From JAHQVI01 sp963727575 (GTDB lineage Bacteria; Pseudomonadota; Alphaproteobacteria; Rhizobiales; Rhodomicrobiaceae), in assembly GCA_963727575.1 (NCBI GenBank), contig CAVSIA010000006.1:1-64000 (forward strand): a stretch of DNA of 64,000 nt, given 5' to 3'. The notes beneath the pieces are model-generated. The model saw only the letters and a program-made list of their open reading frames with translations, had not been told where the DNA came from and searched no databases. The position numbers and the translations under genes are program-made. Each line of letters begins with the position of its first letter. Position 1 is the stretch's first letter. Below are positions 35,863-44,481 of this stretch, in pieces.

Positions 35863-36606
35863 TCACCACCTTAGATCCGCTGGCGCAACCTTATGCGCGA
35901 TCTCCTCGACGGTTGTGATCTGACCGTCGCGGAAATGGATGACCCGGTCGGCGACGTCCTTGATGGCGACGTTATGCGTGATCAGCGCGGTCGTCGTGCC
36001 AAGCCGCTGGTTGACGCCGACGAGCGCCTCGATGACGAGAATGCCGGTTTTGGAATCCAGCGCGCCGGTCGGCTCGTCGCAGAGCAGGACCTTGGGCTTC
36101 TTGACGATCGCTCGGGCAATGGCGACGCGCTGCTGTTCGCCGCCCGACAGCTCGGCGGGAAAATGATCCATGCGCTCGGTCAGGCCGACGAGATCCAGAG
36201 CCTCTTCGGGCCGCATCGGGTCCTCGGCGATCTCCGTGACCAGGGCAACGTTCTCCAGCGCAGTCAGGCTGGGGATCAGATTGTAGAACTGAAAAACGAA
36301 GCCGACGCAGGTGCGCCGGTATTCGGTGAGGCCGGCATCGTCCAGCGCGTTCAGCGATTGCCCGTCGAAGCTGACGTCTCCCGAGGTCGGGATGTCGAGG
36401 CCGCCGAGGATGTTGAGGAATGTCGACTTGCCGGACCCGGACGGACCGAGCAGCACCGAGATCTGCCCGGCATAAAGGTCGACCGACACCCCGCGCAGCG
36501 CGTGCACCTCGCTGGCGCCGGCGCCATAGGTCTTGGTGATGTCGCGCGCGGAGAATACCGTCGTCCTGGCCGGCATCTGCGCATCCGCTGATGGCGCGTC
36601 CACCAT
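35863..36606 (-). CDS. MacB/LolD-type ABC ATPase
   Basis: 247 aa. Walker A GPSGSGKST (~residue 54), Q-loop FVFQFYNLIPSLTALENV, signature LSGGEQQRVAIARAI, Walker B VLLCDEPTGALDS, H-loop LITHNVAIKDVADRVI. The pattern FQFYNLIPSLTALENV and EPTGALDSKTG is diagnostic of the MacB/LolD/FtsE group that pairs with FtsX-type permeases, matching the next gene. First gene of the exporter operon. ATG 36606 has a weak ribosome site; ATG at codon 11 is possible. Confidence 0.9.
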   Translation of the reverse strand: MVDAPSADAQMPARTTVFSARDITKTYGAGASEVHALRGVSVDLYAGQISVLLGPSGSGKSTFLNILGGLDIPTSGDVSFDGQSLNALDDAGLTEYRRTCVGFVFQFYNLIPSLTALENVALVTEIAEDPMRPEEALDLVGLTERMDHFPAELSGGEQQRVAIARAIVKKPKVLLCDEPTGALDSKTGILVIEALVGVNQRLGTTTALITHNVAIKDVADRVIHFRDGQITTVEEIAHKVAPADLRW

Positions 36607-36844
36607 CGTTCAGCGCGCCGGAACGCCGGATGTCAGGCGATCTTTGCTACGCTGTGCAATCATTGATCCGCTGACGGCTTGGAAAATCGGAACGACGTCT
36701 AGAGGCTGGGGCAGGCTAGCTTTGCTCATGTGCGGGCGCCTTGACCGACATCAATGACGGCGGCGATGCGCGGTCCGCGCCTTGGCGAAGGTGCCCGCTC
36801 AGCATGCCGCTGTTATGGTCCGGAGCCGGCCCGGAAGCAAGTGG

Positions 36845-37672
36845 TTAGATGCCTTCGGAGGCCGCAAGGATGGGCATCATCAGCGGCTGCGCCAGGATCG
36901 GCCGAAGCTCAGTCTCGATCTGCTGCGCTTCCTGCTGAAGGGTGGCGGCGATGCTGTCGCGCCGTGGCGTCTGCAGCCTTGAGGAGATCGCGGCCACGCT
37001 GAGGGCGGCAAAGGGCGCGCCGTTCGGTCGCCGGATCGGGACGCCGACGGCGCTCATGCCGGGGATCAGCCGTTCCTCGTTCAGCGCGTAGCCGAGCCGC
37101 CTTGCCGTTGCGATCATGTCGCGCAGTGTCATCTCGTCGATGCCGAAGCGCGCCTGCTCCGCGCCATTCGCCTGGATGATCCGCTCGACATCCTCATCGG
37201 GGAGGAAGGCAAGCATCGCCAGACTCCCCGCGCCGACGCCCAGCGGCCGACGATCGCCGACGCGAAGCGTGAGGGTCTTGATGGGAAAGGAGCCTTCCCG
37301 CCGGTCGATGCAGACGGCTTCCTCGCCGGTGGAAAGCGACAGATACACCGTGTCCTGGGTGCGCTGCGTGATCCGGACGAGCGACGGGCCGGCGCGCCGG
37401 GCGAGGCCGAACCGGTCGCCGGCGGCCATCGCCCATGAGATCAGCTTCAGGCTGAGAAAGAAACGGCCGGTCTGTTTGTCCTGGTCGACGAGACCGTTGA
37501 TGACCAGCCCGTTGAGGATCCGGTGGACGGTGGCTTTGCCGAGCGAGGTGGCGTTGACCACGTCGGTCAGCCGCAGGCCCTCCGCGGAATGGGCAGCCAG
37601 CGCGGTCAGGACGATATTCGCCCGGCTGATATTCTGGTGCAGGCCCTTTTCGGCGGAATCGGCGTCCGACAC
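36845..37672 (-). CDS. IclR-family transcriptional regulator
   Basis: 275 aa from GTG 37672, preceded by GGAGG. Winged HTH ~14-80: ISRANIVLTALAAHSAEGLR, LTDVVNATSLGKATVHRILN, GLVINGLVDQDKQTGRFFLS. The effector domain (~95-265) has the IclR patterns VYLSLSTGEEAVCIDRREG, RRPLGVGAGSLAMLAFL and YALNEERLIPGMSAVGVPIR. IclR proteins sense small organic acids and control adjacent catabolic genes. It is divergent from the TPP-enzyme gene at 37956 across a 283-base AT-richer gap, which is the expected target. Confidence 0.88.
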   Translation of the reverse strand: MSDADSAEKGLHQNISRANIVLTALAAHSAEGLRLTDVVNATSLGKATVHRILNGLVINGLVDQDKQTGRFFLSLKLISWAMAAGDRFGLARRAGPSLVRITQRTQDTVYLSLSTGEEAVCIDRREGSFPIKTLTLRVGDRRPLGVGAGSLAMLAFLPDEDVERIIQANGAEQARFGIDEMTLRDMIATARRLGYALNEERLIPGMSAVGVPIRRPNGAPFAALSVAAISSRLQTPRRDSIAATLQQEAQQIETELRPILAQPLMMPILAASEGI

Positions 37673-37955
37673 TCAATCCTCCATCGTAGCGCAGCATCTC
37701 CGAGGCGAAGGGCCAAAGCGCCGCCCGTTCTGGAATAGGCCAGATTGCCTGAACTTTCAGGCGTAAAGCGGCATCTTTTCCAACGAAATCACGTTCATGT
37801 TGCGTCAGGCTACGGATACACGCCCGCGACGATGCCGTCTCCCGGATTGACGCTGCGCCATATAATGCGATATTTTCCTTTAGATAGAATTAAAGTTTCA
37901 TTTAATGATACACGGCAAGTGCCGATCCTGGCAAGCCGTCCGAGGAGGAGCCCCC

Positions 37956-39734
37956 ATGCAGTCGACGGATGCCGCCATCAAGGACAATTCCAGGGAAAGC
38001 CCGGCCTCCGCGCCCTTGCGCAACGAATTCAGCGGCGGCGAGGTCCTGGCGAAGATGCTCAAGCAGGCCGGTGTCGGGCCCGGCTTCGGCATGGGCGGGT
38101 TTCAGTTACTGCCCTATTACGATGCGGCCAGGCGCCACGGCCTGACCCATTACCTCATCAACGATGAGCGCAGTGGAGGCTTCGCCGCCGACGCTTATGC
38201 GCGCGTGACCAACCGGCCGGGGCTGTGCGACGCAACGCTGGGACCGGGGGCGACGAACCTGGTTACGGCGCTGGTCGAGGCTCTGAACGCCGGGATTCCC
38301 ATGATCGCCCTGGTCGGCGATACGCACCGGGCGCATTCCTGGAAGAACATGACCCAGGAGGCCCGGCAGGTTGAAATCCTCCGGCCGGCGGTGAAGGAGG
38401 TCATCCGCGTCGAGCAGATCGAGCGGTTGCCCGAGATGGTCCGCCGCGCCTTTGCCGTCGCCACATCCGGGCGGCCGGGGCCGGTGGTTCTCGATGTGCC
38501 CGAAGACATCTGCCACGACGTCTGCATTTTCGCGCCGGAGGATTTCTGGATCGATGAGAGCGTCTGCGCCATCCCGGCCTATCGAAGCCGTCCGGACGCG
38601 GACCGGCTCGCGGCGGCCGCCTCGCTGATCGCCGCCGCGAAACGGCCGATGCTGCTGGTGGGCGGCGGCATCCATCTGTCTCAGGCCTACGAGCCGTTGC
38701 TGGCGCTTGCGGAAACCCATCGCATTCCCGTGGCGCACTCGCTGTCGGGCAAGGGCAGCATTCCTTGCGTTCACCCCCTGTCGGCGGGACTGTTCGGGCG
38801 GTATTCGCGGATCGCCAACGACATGATCGCGGAGGCGGATTGCCTCATCGTCGCCGGCTGCAAGCTCGGCGAGATCGCCACTAAGCGCTTCCAGCTCATT
38901 CCCCCTGCAACGCCACTCATTCATCTCGACATCGAGGCGGAGGAAATCGGCCGTACGACCGCGACGCAGATCGGCCTGTCATGCGACGCAAAGCGCGGTC
39001 TTGAAGACCTCAACGCCGCGCTTGCGGGAATGGCGGCGCGGCAGGACCGTTCAGCCTATGCGCGCGAGCCCGCCGGGCGAATGAGCGCATGGCGATCAGA
39101 GGTCAGCGCCCGCCTGACGTCGGACGAGCGGCCGATCAACATGGCGCGCGTCATCCATGAGTTGAACGGCGCAATGCCGGCGGACGGCATCCTGGTCGCC
39201 GATGGCGGTTTTGCCGCGCATTGGAGCGGGCTGCTCTACGACACCAAGCAGGCCGGCCGCCACTACATCGCCGACCGGGGCCTGGCGTCTATCGGCTATG
39301 GCCTGCCCGGCGCAATCGGCGCCCAGCTTGCCGCCCCCGACCGGCGCGTCGTCGGCATCACCGGCGACGGCGGGCTCAACATGACCATCGGCGAGTTGGA
39401 AACGGCCCGGCGCTGCGGCGCGCCGGTCGTCCTGCTGGTCGTCAACAACGCGGCCTCGGGCTACGTCAAGGCGCTCCAGCATATGGTGTTCGGCGGGAAC
39501 TATCAGTCCTCCGATCTGATCGAGCTGGACTATGCCAGGATTGCCGAGGATTTCGGCGCGAAGGGCATTCGGGTCGAGGATCCCGGCCTGCTGTCGGCCG
39601 CCATTGCCGCCGGCCTCGCCGAGCGCTCGCGGCCGACCGTGATCGACATCGTCGTGACCAGAGATCCGGCGAAGATGCTGCCGGGAGTCGACAACCGGAC
39701 CGTCACCGTGAAGAAGGGCGACCGCATCGCCTGA
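37956..39734 (+). CDS. thiamine-diphosphate-dependent enzyme (acetolactate-synthase-like)
   Basis: 592 aa. N-terminal PYR domain with the catalytic Glu in LINDERSGGFAADAYARVTN and GPGATNLVTALVEALNAGIP; central domain (residues ~200-340, IAAAKRPMLLVGGGIHLSQ); C-terminal PP domain with the ThDP/Mg motif GDGGLNMTIGELETARRCGA ending in VNN. This is the ALS/POX/benzoylformate-decarboxylase superfamily; it decarboxylates 2-ketoacids or cleaves/forms acyloins. The FAD-associated residues and regulatory-subunit gene of biosynthetic ALS are not evident, so a catabolic lyase is more likely. ATG 37956 follows GAGGAGG. Divergent IclR gene on one side; the two-repeat GSHGG protein is convergent on the other. 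Confidence 0.83.
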   Translation: MQSTDAAIKDNSRESPASAPLRNEFSGGEVLAKMLKQAGVGPGFGMGGFQLLPYYDAARRHGLTHYLINDERSGGFAADAYARVTNRPGLCDATLGPGATNLVTALVEALNAGIPMIALVGDTHRAHSWKNMTQEARQVEILRPAVKEVIRVEQIERLPEMVRRAFAVATSGRPGPVVLDVPEDICHDVCIFAPEDFWIDESVCAIPAYRSRPDADRLAAAASLIAAAKRPMLLVGGGIHLSQAYEPLLALAETHRIPVAHSLSGKGSIPCVHPLSAGLFGRYSRIANDMIAEADCLIVAGCKLGEIATKRFQLIPPATPLIHLDIEAEEIGRTTATQIGLSCDAKRGLEDLNAALAGMAARQDRSAYAREPAGRMSAWRSEVSARLTSDERPINMARVIHELNGAMPADGILVADGGFAAHWSGLLYDTKQAGRHYIADRGLASIGYGLPGAIGAQLAAPDRRVVGITGDGGLNMTIGELETARRCGAPVVLLVVNNAASGYVKALQHMVFGGNYQSSDLIELDYARIAEDFGAKGIRVEDPGLLSAAIAAGLAERSRPTVIDIVVTRDPAKMLPGVDNRTVTVKKGDRIA

Positions 39735-39750
39735 CGCGAGGGCCAGTGGG

Positions 39751-39772
39751 GCGCCGGCGGAGCCACCGGCGC
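39751..39772. terminator. hairpin between convergent genes
   Basis: GCGCCGG (39751-39757) and CCGGCGC (39766-39772) form a 7-base stem with an 8-base loop in the 42-base gap between two convergent stop codons. The position suits a bidirectional terminator, although there is no T-run on either side. Confidence 0.4.
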
Positions 39773-39776
39773 TCGC

Positions 39777-40613
39777 TCAACCGGCCCCGACGCACATCCG
39801 GGCGGCGAGTTCGCCCAGGAACGCACTCAGCCTTATGCCCGGCTTTGCGCCATGACGGGCGGCGGCGGCGTTGTGGGCAGAGATGATGCCCGTCATCCAG
39901 CTCGACCGGGCATCGCCGATGCGCGCCGTGAACGCGCTCACCGTGACCGCCGGAATGTTCCGCGCATCGAGCGCCGGAAGCCGCGAGATGCCGGCATTGT
40001 CGATGCCCATGCCGGCGTCGTTGAAGGCCGCCGCCAGCACTTCGGGGCCGATGGCGCTGTCGCCGTTGCCGCCGAGCAGACCGCCATGCGAGCCGCTGAT
40101 GACGATGGTGCCGGCGTCGTCCCCGGTCAGCAGCGAATTCGAATCCACGCCCCGGATTTGCGGCGCTTGCGCGCGCAGCGTGATGCGGCCCTCGGTCGGC
40201 GGGGCGGCGTCGGCATGGGCGAGCGGGGCGGTCTTCATCTTCTCGGCGCACAGATCCGCTAGCTCGCCGACTTCGCAGCCCATTGCGGCCGCCGGGTCGT
40301 TCACATGGCTGATGGTGCCGCGCCGGCACAGATCGGCTCCGTCGCCGATCCGGGCGCTGCGGAAATCGACCGCCGCGGCCGCAAGGCCGATCGCGGCCAG
40401 CAATGGCAGTGCGCCGACGCCCGCGCCTTCCAGCCCGACGCCGGCATCGCTGAAGATCACGCCGCGGACGCCACCGGCGGCGGCAAGGTAGCCGGCGTAA
40501 ACCCCACCGTGGGAGCCGGCGATCACCACACGGCCCGCATGAGCGGGGGCGAGCCGCGTAATGCTGTCCAGGATGATCGTCGGGGACCGGTCGAGCCGGT
40601 GGCCGTCGGCCAT
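39777..40613 (-). CDS. unrecognised protein built from two GSHGG repeats
   Basis: 278 aa from ATG 40613 (GAGGGAA upstream). The sequence consists of two similar ~90-residue units. Unit 1: VVIAGSHGG (33-37), SDAGVGLEGAGVGALPLL, ARIGD (87-91), RGTISHVNDPAAAMG. Unit 2: IVISGSHGG (174-178), NDAGMGIDNAGISRLPAL, ARIGD (230-234), TGIISAHNAAAARHG. GSHGG-to-ARIGD spacing is 54 and 56. A ~55-residue Cys-containing segment joins the units. No signal peptide or membrane helix. I do not recognise the family. The conserved Ser-His and Asp in both halves suggest an enzyme with two quasi-equivalent sites or one site at a pseudo-dimer interface. It is convergent with the TPP-enzyme gene in the catabolic cluster. 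Confidence 0.65.
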   Translation of the reverse strand: MADGHRLDRSPTIILDSITRLAPAHAGRVVIAGSHGGVYAGYLAAAGGVRGVIFSDAGVGLEGAGVGALPLLAAIGLAAAAVDFRSARIGDGADLCRRGTISHVNDPAAAMGCEVGELADLCAEKMKTAPLAHADAAPPTEGRITLRAQAPQIRGVDSNSLLTGDDAGTIVISGSHGGLLGGNGDSAIGPEVLAAAFNDAGMGIDNAGISRLPALDARNIPAVTVSAFTARIGDARSSWMTGIISAHNAAAARHGAKPGIRLSAFLGELAARMCVGAG

Positions 40614-41120
40614 GGCAATTCCCTCGCAATGTCTGGGACGCATTTTGTTGCAATTGGCCGATTATATATCAATGCGAAATATTTTCATCTATTGAGAAGC
40701 AAGTTCCGATGAAAGGAAATATTCCATTTCGTGCGAAGCAGCCTGCGGCCGGGAATAGGCACTGATACGATCCGGGGCGTTTCGATGGACGGCGACGGGG
40801 AAGTCCCTAGGGCGACGCGGACCGGCTTCGATTGCGTTTGGGGCGAATCGGGAACGAGCGATGTGTTCCTGAATTCGGTCTTGTTCTGAGGTGACGCTCT
40901 CGTGCCTTCATGTCGGGCACGTCAATGGGAAGCCGGCCGCCATGTTTTGCATGACGGCCGGCCACAGGCACCGGCAAAGCGGACAGTCGCACGAGCCTGG
41001 AGCGAGGTCATTTTAGATGGAGACACTCCGACGCCCAGGCCCGCTCTCAATTATTTGCTGGTCGCGCGGTCTGGCGGAGAACCCGGATTTCCTTTCCCTG
41101 ATCGCGCGTTAGCCCTGATG
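40614..41120. other. intergenic region upstream of the GSHGG-repeat gene
   Basis: About 500 bases with no supported gene. An AT-rich part at 40660-40730 probably carries the promoter of the minus-strand gene at 40613. It contains AAATATTCCAT (40717-40727), matching the left half of the palindrome found at 45789. The rest (40740-41120) shows only GC-rich frames without start signals. Confidence 0.4.
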
Positions 41121-42158
41121 TCATAGATGGTGTTCCTGGGATACCGGAGGCGGAGGAGCGATCGGCATCCGATCCGGCTCCAGCGTCAAATCGCAGGCGC
41201 CTGCAATGGCCGCGGCGATCTGCGCGGCGGTAACCCGGCAGAGCTGCTCCAGCGTCGCGGCATAGCCGACCGGAATGCGCGGCGAGGCGACCCGCCTGAT
41301 CGGCGCCCGGAGCCGGTGGTGCAGCTCCTCGGAGACGGTCGCCGCGATCTCGGCGCCGAAGCCGCCATCCTTGACGCTTTCATGGGCGATGACCAGCCGC
41401 CCCGTGCGGCTGACCGAATCCAGCACGCGCTGGCGATCCCATGGCCAGAGCGTGCGCAGGTCGATGACGTCGGTCGTCAGCCCGTGGCGCCCGAGCAGCG
41501 CCGCCGCCTCCTGCCCGGAGCCAACCGTCGCCGACCAGACCACGAGCGTTGCATCATTGCCGCTCCGCAGCACGCGGGCGCAGCCGAACGGGATTGCCCG
41601 GTCGATGTCGTCGACCTCGCCGCGGACCTGCCACAGCTCCTTGCCCTCCATCTGGATCACGGGGTCCTCCCCGCGCAAGGCCGTGAGCAGCAGCCCTGCC
41701 GCATCGGCCGGCGAGGCCGGAGCCGTGACCACGAGGCCGGGGATATGGACGAACCAGGCCTCCAGGCTTTGCGAGTGCTGCGCCGCCGAGCCCTGGCGCA
41801 GGCCGGACGGCATACGCACGATCAGTGGAATGCGCGCCTGGCCGCCGAACATGAACCGGGTTTTCGCCGCCTGGTTGACGATCTCGTCCATCGCCGAGAG
41901 CGCAAAGTCGGAGAAGCGGGTTTCGACGACGGGGCGGCACCCCATCAGCGCCGCCCCGACGGCCGCACCGACCATCGTCGCTTCCGCAATCGGGGTGTCG
42001 ATAATTCTTTCCGCCCCGAACTCGTCGGCCAATCCGCGATACTGTCCGAAGATGCCGCCCTCGCGGACGTCCTCGCCAAGCACGAAGATTTCCGGACTGC
42101 GCGCCATTTCTCGGCGCAAGGCTTCGCGCGAAGCCTCGACCAACGTCATGACCGGCAT
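41121..42158 (-). CDS. 2-oxoacid dehydrogenase/acetoin-cleaving E1 beta subunit
   Basis: 345 aa. Transketolase pyrimidine domain (~1-180): EASREALRREMARSPEIFVL, GEDVREGGIFGQYRGLADEF, IDTPIAEATMVGAAVGAAL with the ThDP-activating Glu, and FMFGGQARIPLIVRMPSGLR. The C-terminal domain (~200-325) includes TDVIDLRTLWPWDRQRVLDS and VIAHESVKDGGFGAEIAATV. ATG 42158 overlaps the end of the alpha gene by 13 bases. No E2 or E3 gene follows, so the pair may donate to a distant E2 or act as an acyloin/diketone cleaving enzyme, as in acetoin-type systems. Confidence 0.87.
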   Translation of the reverse strand: MPVMTLVEASREALRREMARSPEIFVLGEDVREGGIFGQYRGLADEFGAERIIDTPIAEATMVGAAVGAALMGCRPVVETRFSDFALSAMDEIVNQAAKTRFMFGGQARIPLIVRMPSGLRQGSAAQHSQSLEAWFVHIPGLVVTAPASPADAAGLLLTALRGEDPVIQMEGKELWQVRGEVDDIDRAIPFGCARVLRSGNDATLVVWSATVGSGQEAAALLGRHGLTTDVIDLRTLWPWDRQRVLDSVSRTGRLVIAHESVKDGGFGAEIAATVSEELHHRLRAPIRRVASPRIPVGYAATLEQLCRVTAAQIAAAIAGACDLTLEPDRMPIAPPPPVSQEHHL

Positions 42159-43153
42159 GGCGTTGCTCCTGCGGTTTGGATGTCCTGCAACGCGGCCGCC
42201 TGCTCGGGGGAGGGAGCGGCCAATGCATCGTCCACGGCGCGGGCCACTGTCAGGCGAATGGCGGCGTCCATGTCGTCGAGTTCGATCCGGGCAAGCCCGT
42301 GATCGAGCAGCTTTTGCCGGCAGCGGGAGATCGGGTCCTGGGTGAGGTATTGCACGTGCCGAACGGGATCGCGGTATTTCGCCGGATCGGCGCAGGTATG
42401 CCCGCGCACGCGGTAGGTCCGGCAGAGCAGGAAGCCGGGCCCCTCGCCGAGGCGTACGCTGCGGATCGCCTTGCCTGCCGCCGCCGCGACGGCCTCGACA
42501 TCGTTGCCGTCCGCCTCGGCGGCGCGCAGGCCGAGTGCGGCGGCCCGGTGGACGGCGCCGGGACCGGCCGTCACCGAAGCGGAGGGCGTCGTCGCCGCCC
42601 AGCCATTATCCTCGCAGACGATGAGCAGCGGCAGCCGGTAGACGGCGGCGTAGTTCATCGCTTCCAGGCACTGGCCGCGATTGAGTGCGCCGTCGCCGAT
42701 GAAGGCGACCGCGACTGCGTCCGACTTCCTGTACCGAAGCGCCTGAGCGATCCCGGCCGAGATCACCACGCTCGCGCCCACGACCCCGTTCGCGCCCATC
42801 ATTCCGACCGAGAAATCGGCGATGTGCATGGAGCCGCCCTTGCCGCCGCACGATCCGGTGACGCGGCCAAACAGTTCCGCCATCGCGGCGCCGACCGGCA
42901 CGCCCTTGGCCAGGGCATGATGGTGATTGCGGTGCGTGCTGGTGATGAGATCATCCTTATGCAGATGAAAACAGGTTCCGACGGCGATCGCCTCCTGCCC
43001 GACGGCGGAATGAATCATTCCCCTGATATGTCCGGCCGCTGCGGCCTCCTCCGCGAGGCATTCGAATAGCCGTATGCTGACCATCTGCCGATAGCATTCG
43101 CGCAGATCGGCCAGACCGAGACTGTGAAACGGTACGCGTCGTTCTACTGACAT
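42146..43153 (-). CDS. 2-oxoacid dehydrogenase/acetoin-cleaving E1 alpha subunit
   Basis: 335 aa from ATG 43153 with GAGGGAAGG upstream. Dehydrogenase E1 features: YRQMVSIRLFECLAEEAAAA, HSAVGQEAIAVG, DLITSTHRNHHHALAKG with the conserved His pair, GSCGGKGGSMHIAD, and the ThDP/Mg motif GDGALNRGQCLEAMNYAAVY ending CEDNGWA. YRVRGHTCADPAKYRD is the phosphorylation-loop-like region. Together with the overlapping beta gene it makes an alpha2beta2 E1. A 19-base palindrome lies 157 bases upstream. The GntR gene upstream on the same strand is a probable regulator. Confidence 0.88.
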   Translation of the reverse strand: MSVERRVPFHSLGLADLRECYRQMVSIRLFECLAEEAAAAGHIRGMIHSAVGQEAIAVGTCFHLHKDDLITSTHRNHHHALAKGVPVGAAMAELFGRVTGSCGGKGGSMHIADFSVGMMGANGVVGASVVISAGIAQALRYRKSDAVAVAFIGDGALNRGQCLEAMNYAAVYRLPLLIVCEDNGWAATTPSASVTAGPGAVHRAAALGLRAAEADGNDVEAVAAAAGKAIRSVRLGEGPGFLLCRTYRVRGHTCADPAKYRDPVRHVQYLTQDPISRCRQKLLDHGLARIELDDMDAAIRLTVARAVDDALAAPSPEQAAALQDIQTAGATPCRS

Positions 43154-43309
43154 GACATCCTTCCCTCGCGGCGCATCATCCATCGCTGGTTGAATATGGA
43201 TAAGCTTAGATGCTGCGATTGAGAGATGCTGTCGGAGAGACGATCGATGTTCAAGAATATACTCTAGCCGGACACGCCCGAAAAATTCGATAGTCGAAGA
43301 CGTGAATTA

Positions 43310-43328
43310 ATATATTCCAAGAATATAT
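43310..43328. promoter_or_regulatory. 19-base palindrome upstream of the E1 alpha/beta genes
   Basis: ATATATTC, spacer CAA, GAATATAT: perfect 8-base arms. A partial copy, TTC-AA-GAATATA, lies at 43250-43261. The same core (ATATTC-CAW-GAATAT) occurs at 45789-45809 before the SDR gene at a similar distance from its start. A dimeric regulator, most simply the local GntR protein, is the inferred ligand. Confidence 0.5.
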
Positions 43329-43387
43329 CGCGCCGATACGTCGCGGAAACTGCATTCAATTCGGCAAGGGGTGCCGGCGGGGCGAGG

Positions 43388-44107
43388 CTAGCGGGTCAGG
43401 CCCGGACGAAGCAGGGGATAGGCGTCGTAGATCCGGCGCTGCCGCTCATTCGCCAAGGCATGCATCGTCGCCGTTTTCGCCCGGAACTGTTCCTGCAGCA
43501 GCTTTGTCACCTGCTGGTTCTCGCCTGCCTGCAGCAGAGACACGAGAGATTTGTTATCGGCCATTGCGCGCCGATTGTCCTGGAGTTGCTCAAGGGCGAG
43601 AATGCGGCTGACGCGCGTGCGTTCGCATAGATTGCCGACCAGTTCGCCGAACTGCTCGTTGCCGCAACTGGAGGCGATCTGCATGTACAGCTTTTCGCGG
43701 GCGACGACAGCGGCCATGATGGCCGGGGTGAGCCGGTGGTCCTGCGGGCTCGACGCAACGGGTGAAAGCTCCGGGTCCGAGGAGAGCGGCAGCGGCTTCG
43801 ATCCGCGGCGGCCTAGTAAGTATTCCAGAAGACAAAACAGCAATTCGTAGATTTTGATCTGTTCGCCTGGAATGAATTCTTTATAGAAGAAGCCGCGGCC
43901 TGACTTGGACTCGACGATGTTCTCCGTGGCCAGCCGGATCAGTGCTTCGCGGATCGGGGTGATGCTGACGCCGAAATGCCGCGAAAGCTGGCCGATCTGC
44001 AGGCGGTCCGGCGGCCGGATGACCTCGTTGAGGATGTATTCCTTGAGGCGCCGGTACACGTCATCGGACAACGACGCGTCCTGATGCAAGCGATCCACGG
44101 GGCCCAT
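43388..44107 (-). CDS. GntR-family (FCD-type) transcriptional regulator
   Basis: 239 aa. The winged HTH (~13-80) reads LSDDVYRRLKEYILNEVIRP, DRLQIGQLSRHFGVSITPIR and EALIRLATENIVESKSGRGF, the classic GntR pattern with R-E-A-L. The C-terminal helical region (~95-225) has an FCD-like layout (EKLYMQIASSCGNEQFGELV, LQAGENQQVTKLLQEQF), though the metal-binding His set is not obvious. FCD regulators sense carboxylic acids. The gene lies directly upstream of the E1 alpha/beta operon on the same strand. A symmetric element at 44252-44273 may be an autoregulatory site. Confidence 0.85.
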   Translation of the reverse strand: MGPVDRLHQDASLSDDVYRRLKEYILNEVIRPPDRLQIGQLSRHFGVSITPIREALIRLATENIVESKSGRGFFYKEFIPGEQIKIYELLFCLLEYLLGRRGSKPLPLSSDPELSPVASSPQDHRLTPAIMAAVVAREKLYMQIASSCGNEQFGELVGNLCERTRVSRILALEQLQDNRRAMADNKSLVSLLQAGENQQVTKLLQEQFRAKTATMHALANERQRRIYDAYPLLRPGLTR

Positions 44108-44251
44108 TCGATAACTCGCCGGAATGAAATTGCTTTAATCGTCGCGAACCGCGTTGATCAGAAACCGGTGGTTCACGAGGCGAAAGGGGAGATTTATATA
44201 ATAACCGAATACCAGAAGTCAATGTTATTGGGTTTAAGTGGCATGCATCGC

Positions 44252-44273
44252 GGTGTATTCTTAAGAATCCACC
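44252..44273. promoter_or_regulatory. 22-base palindrome upstream of the GntR gene
   Basis: GGTG-T-ATTCTTAAGAAT-C-CACC: 10 of 11 symmetric pairs match. It lies 145 bases upstream of the GntR start and shares the ATTC...GAAT core with the palindromes at 43310 and 45789, though with a different spacer. Candidate operator; the ligand is inferred. Confidence 0.4.
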
Positions 44274-44306
44274 GCCTCGTGATTGGCAGGCCCGCGCGGT
44301 TATTCT

Positions 44307-44328
44307 AAAGTCCCTCAGTTGGGACTTT
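44307..44328. terminator. hairpin downstream of the aldo/keto-reductase-like gene
   Basis: AAAGTCCC (44307-44314), loop TCAGTT, GGGACTTT (44321-44328): a perfect 8-base stem. On the minus strand it lies about 155 bases after the reductase-like stop, between it and the GntR gene. No strong T-run follows, so it is a weak terminator candidate or a protein site. Confidence 0.35.
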
Positions 44329-44481
44329 CGGGGTCTCTCAACTTAAATGCGTTCAGTATTATGAACAGTGGATCGGCGTCCAGATTCGAATTCGACGGAG
44401 AGATTCGAGAATACGAACAAGCGCTTCGATGCGCCCGCCAGATCCGCACCTGCAATCGATCGGTGCCGCGCCGAGCCCGGC

